Source: an uncultured Burkholderiaceae bacterium (GTDB taxonomy: Bacteria; Pseudomonadota; Gammaproteobacteria; Burkholderiales; Burkholderiaceae_F). From it: a DNA stretch of 64,000 nucleotides. Below the pieces are notes generated by a model. That model made no database searches and was not told the origin of the DNA. It saw nothing but the letters and a program-made list of their open reading frames with translations. Both the position numbers and the translations under genes were made by a program. Below, piece after piece: positions 62,076 through 64,000 of this stretch. The stretch's first letter is position 1. Every line of letters begins with the position of its first letter. Location: the NCBI GenBank assembly GCA_944390675.1, contig CALXQR010000001.1, forward strand, positions 1 to 64,000. The letters run 5' to 3'.

Positions 62076-62813
62076 ATGACGCTTGCCTACGTTCACTCCT
62101 ACGAAACCTTCGGCTCAGTTGATGGCCCGGGCGTACGCTTTGTTCTGTTTTTACAAGGCTGCAAAATGCGCTGTCAGTACTGCCACAACCCCGATACATG
62201 GAAACTTAAACTCGGCGAACAAAAAAGCGCTCGAGAAATTCTGGATTTCGCCCTGCGGTACAAATCCTATTGGGGAGAAGATGGCGGCATTACGGTAAGC
62301 GGGGGCGAGCCTCTTTTACAAATTGATTTTCTTTTGGAATTTTTCAAATTGGCAAAAGCCGAGGGAATTCATACAACCATCGACACCGCCGGTTTGCCCT
62401 TTACCCGCAAGGAACCGTTCTTCGGCAAATTCCAAGAACTGATGCAGTACACCGATTTAGTGATGCTCGATTTGAAACACATTGATGATCATGAACATCG
62501 GATACTTACCAAACAGTCCAACGCGACGATCTTGGATTGCGCCCGCTATCTTGATGAGATTCATAAAGACGTCTGGATTCGTCACGTGCTCGTGCCCGGA
62601 CACACGGATAACGATGAAGCCTTAAAGCGGCTCTCAGACTTTATTGAAACGCTTCACAACGTGAGAAAAGTTGAAGTCCTCCCCTATCACTCCTTCGGTA
62701 TGTACAAGTGGCAGGAATTAGGACTGAAATACGACCTGACCGACGTCAATGCTCCCACAAAGGATCGCATTGAAAACGCTGAAAAAATCCTCAAGGTTAA
62801 TCGTTACCACTAG
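62076..62813 (+). CDS. pflA: Pyruvate formate-lyase activating enzyme
   Basis: A 245-residue radical SAM enzyme that generates the glycyl radical on PflB. The [4Fe-4S] motif is CKMRCQYC with Cys spacing CxxxCxxC, preceded by GSVDGPGVRFVLFLQG; SGGEPLLQ and DTAG follow. There is no extra ferredoxin domain, which separates it from activases of other glycyl radical enzymes. I chose ATG 62076 (MTLAYVHSYET); a GTG three codons upstream is possible. Confidence 0.94.
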   Translation: MTLAYVHSYETFGSVDGPGVRFVLFLQGCKMRCQYCHNPDTWKLKLGEQKSAREILDFALRYKSYWGEDGGITVSGGEPLLQIDFLLEFFKLAKAEGIHTTIDTAGLPFTRKEPFFGKFQELMQYTDLVMLDLKHIDDHEHRILTKQSNATILDCARYLDEIHKDVWIRHVLVPGHTDNDEALKRLSDFIETLHNVRKVEVLPYHSFGMYKWQELGLKYDLTDVNAPTKDRIENAEKILKVNRYH

Positions 62814-62822
62814 AGAAGAATT

Positions 62823-62856
62823 GAGGCCGAATCTTTCAAGAAACGGCCTCTTTTTC
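62823..62856. terminator. Terminator between pflA and galU
   Basis: GAGGCCG (62823-62829) pairs with CGGCCTC (62844-62850), followed by five T. The flanking genes converge. Confidence 0.8.
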
Positions 62857-62867
62857 TTGGCAACGAG

Positions 62868-63704
62868 TTAGATCGAGTAACCCGCCTTTCTTGCAAATCT
62901 TACTGTCGCATCCAAAAAGCCTTGCTTGGAGCCACAGTCGTAGCGGATACCTTCAAAGCGATGCGAATAAGTCGTGCCGAGATCCAATTGGCTCGCGATA
63001 GCGTCCGTCAATTGAATTTCGCCGCCCACACCTTTTTGAACCTTCTTCAAGCGTTCAAAAATTTCCGGTTCAAGCACATAGCGTCCGATCACAGCAAGCG
63101 TTGAAGGCGCATGATCCGGATCCGGTTTTTCAACCATCTCGTGCACGCGGCTTGTGAGGGCAAGACTGTCTTCCACACCCACGATACCGTACTTCTTCGT
63201 ATCGGCCTTGGGCACGTCTTGGACGGCCAAAATATTGCCGCCGCCCACTTGCTTGCGGGCTTCGATCAATTGACCGATCGCCGCTTGCTGAGCATCAATC
63301 AAGTCATCGGCAAGCATCACCGCAAACGGTTCGTCACCTACCACGGGCTGTGCGCAAAGCACGGCGTGGCCCAGGCCTAAAGGTTCCGGCTGACGAATAT
63401 AAATGAAGGTCACACCTATCGGAGCAATCGAGCGAACGGTTTGGAGAAGCTCGTTTTTGCCCTTCTCAATCAATTCTTTTTCCAACATCGGAGCCTTGTC
63501 GAAGTGATCTTCGATGGCACGCTTGTAGCGGCCGGTAATAAAGATCATTTCCGTAATGCCTGCCGCATAAGCTTCTTCAACGGCATACTGAATAAGAGGC
63601 TTATCCACCACGGGGAGCATCTCTTTAGGCATAGCTTTGGTTGCCGGCAAAAAACGCGTACCTAAACCGGCTACCGGGAACACCACCTTACGAACATCTT
63701 TCAT
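62868..63704 (-). CDS. galU: UTP-glucose-1-phosphate uridylyltransferase
   Basis: A 278-residue nucleotidyltransferase making UDP-glucose. Motifs: [22 protein letters not shown] at the N-terminus (in two parts), [20 protein letters not shown] with the metal-binding Asp, [10 protein letters not shown] and GEIQLTDAI. It supplies UDP-glucose for LPS or other envelope sugars. It is transcribed towards pflA. Confidence 0.95.
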   Translation of the reverse strand: MKDVRKVVFPVAGLGTRFLPATKAMPKEMLPVVDKPLIQYAVEEAYAAGITEMIFITGRYKRAIEDHFDKAPMLEKELIEKGKNELLQTVRSIAPIGVTFIYIRQPEPLGLGHAVLCAQPVVGDEPFAVMLADDLIDAQQAAIGQLIEARKQVGGGNILAVQDVPKADTKKYGIVGVEDSLALTSRVHEMVEKPDPDHAPSTLAVIGRYVLEPEIFERLKKVQKGVGGEIQLTDAIASQLDLGTTYSHRFEGIRYDCGSKQGFLDATVRFARKAGYSI

Positions 63705-63788
63705 TTTTTACTTCCGAGTTAAAATGCGGATGCGCTAAGTATATCGAATCCGCTTTCGGCTTAGCCCAAAGACCTAGGATTAACACTC

Positions 63789-64000
63789 ATGCAAAACGAA
63801 CAAAATGTAACAGTGATCGGGGATGTGCACGGCTGTCTGCCAAGCTTGGAAAAACTCCTGAAACTGATTCCCTCTGATGATCGTCTTATTTTTATCGGGG
63901 ACATTATCAACAGAGGTCCCCAGTCGTTAGCAACACTGCGGCTTGTTCGTTCTTTTGGCGATCGCGCAACGCTTATCCTCGGCAATCATGAAATGCATCT
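63789..64000 (+). CDS. apaH: Bis(5'-nucleosyl)-tetraphosphatase, ApaH-like (partial, runs off the window)
   Basis: The first 70 codons of a symmetrical diadenosine-tetraphosphatase-type metallophosphoesterase. VIGDVHGCLPSLEKLL, FIGDIINRGPQSLATLRLV and LILGNHEMH give the first three metal-binding motifs in the ApaH order. The rest lies beyond 64000. It is divergent from galU across an 84-bp gap. The ATG has an AGGA about 9 bp upstream. Confidence 0.85.
   Translation, partial: MQNEQNVTVIGDVHGCLPSLEKLLKLIPSDDRLIFIGDIINRGPQSLATLRLVRSFGDRATLILGNHEMH

Noticed and set aside
1-64000. CRISPR array or rRNA genes
   Set aside because: No regularly spaced repeats with unique spacers and no rRNA sequence were seen anywhere in the window.

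Overview
The window looks like the chromosome of an anaerobic or microaerophilic Gram-negative betaproteobacterium of the gut, most like Sutterellaceae (Parasutterella or Sutterella type). That assignment is an inference from gene content and protein style; no 16S gene is present. The supporting content is a heptose-containing LPS pathway, a Hup-type uptake [NiFe] hydrogenase, several Dcu C4-dicarboxylate carriers, class I fumarase and pyruvate formate-lyase, with no sugar-uptake operons in view.

Layout. (1) 1.2-16.2 kb: a complete membrane-bound uptake [NiFe] hydrogenase locus. The minus strand carries hyaABC, hyaD, hupF, hupG, hupH, rubredoxin and a carbamate kinase, all tightly coupled. 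The plus strand carries hybE/hupJ, hupK and hypABFCDE. The small subunit has the two extra cysteines typical of O2-tolerant enzymes. (2) 16.2-36.2 kb: an AT-rich accessory region. It holds an ISL3 fragment, an IS1380-type IS and an ISL3-type transposase, then a single-chain Type ISP restriction-modification enzyme, a serine recombinase, a replication/mobilisation module, a RhuM / zeta-kinase / metallophosphoesterase operon, several unrecognised paralogue pairs, and an integrase facing a tRNA-Met(CAT). (3) 36.3-44.1 kb: thiD, waaA, waaC-like heptosyltransferase, pgi, and a full ADP-heptose operon (hldA, hldD, gmhB, hldC). (4) 44.3-57.6 kb: a catabolic region with an argininosuccinate-lyase-like C-N lyase, three Dcu carriers, an MmgE/PrpD protein, a methyltransferase fused by overlap to larB-larC-larE (nickel-pincer cofactor synthesis), an M20 amidohydrolase and a GntR/FCD regulator. 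(5) 57.7-64 kb: class I fumarase, pflB, pflA, galU and the start of apaH.

How it fits together. H2 oxidised by HyaABC can feed quinol to a fumarate reductase (not in this window). Fumarate would come from Dcu uptake, from malate through fumarase, and from C-N lyase cleavage of fumarate adducts. Pyruvate formate-lyase gives anaerobic acetyl-CoA and formate. Lyase + MmgE/PrpD + Dcu resembles the known iminodisuccinate route (an MmgE/PrpD epimerase plus a fumarase/aspartase-superfamily lyase), which suggests an aminopolycarboxylate or fumarate-adduct pathway.

Main discovery. The Type ISP enzyme is split in a very particular way. Its nuclease-helicase-methylase motif I half is on the minus strand (19254-22295) and its NPPY-TRD half is on the plus strand (22992-24992). 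Both halves meet a 6-bp palindrome, GTGTAC, in the same reading frame. Re-inverting 19284-22997 restores one continuous protein of about 1,668 residues. A Hin/Pin-type serine recombinase lies inside the inverted segment. This has the form of an inversion-based ON/OFF switch of a restriction-modification enzyme, caught here in the OFF state; a one-off inactivating inversion is the alternative.
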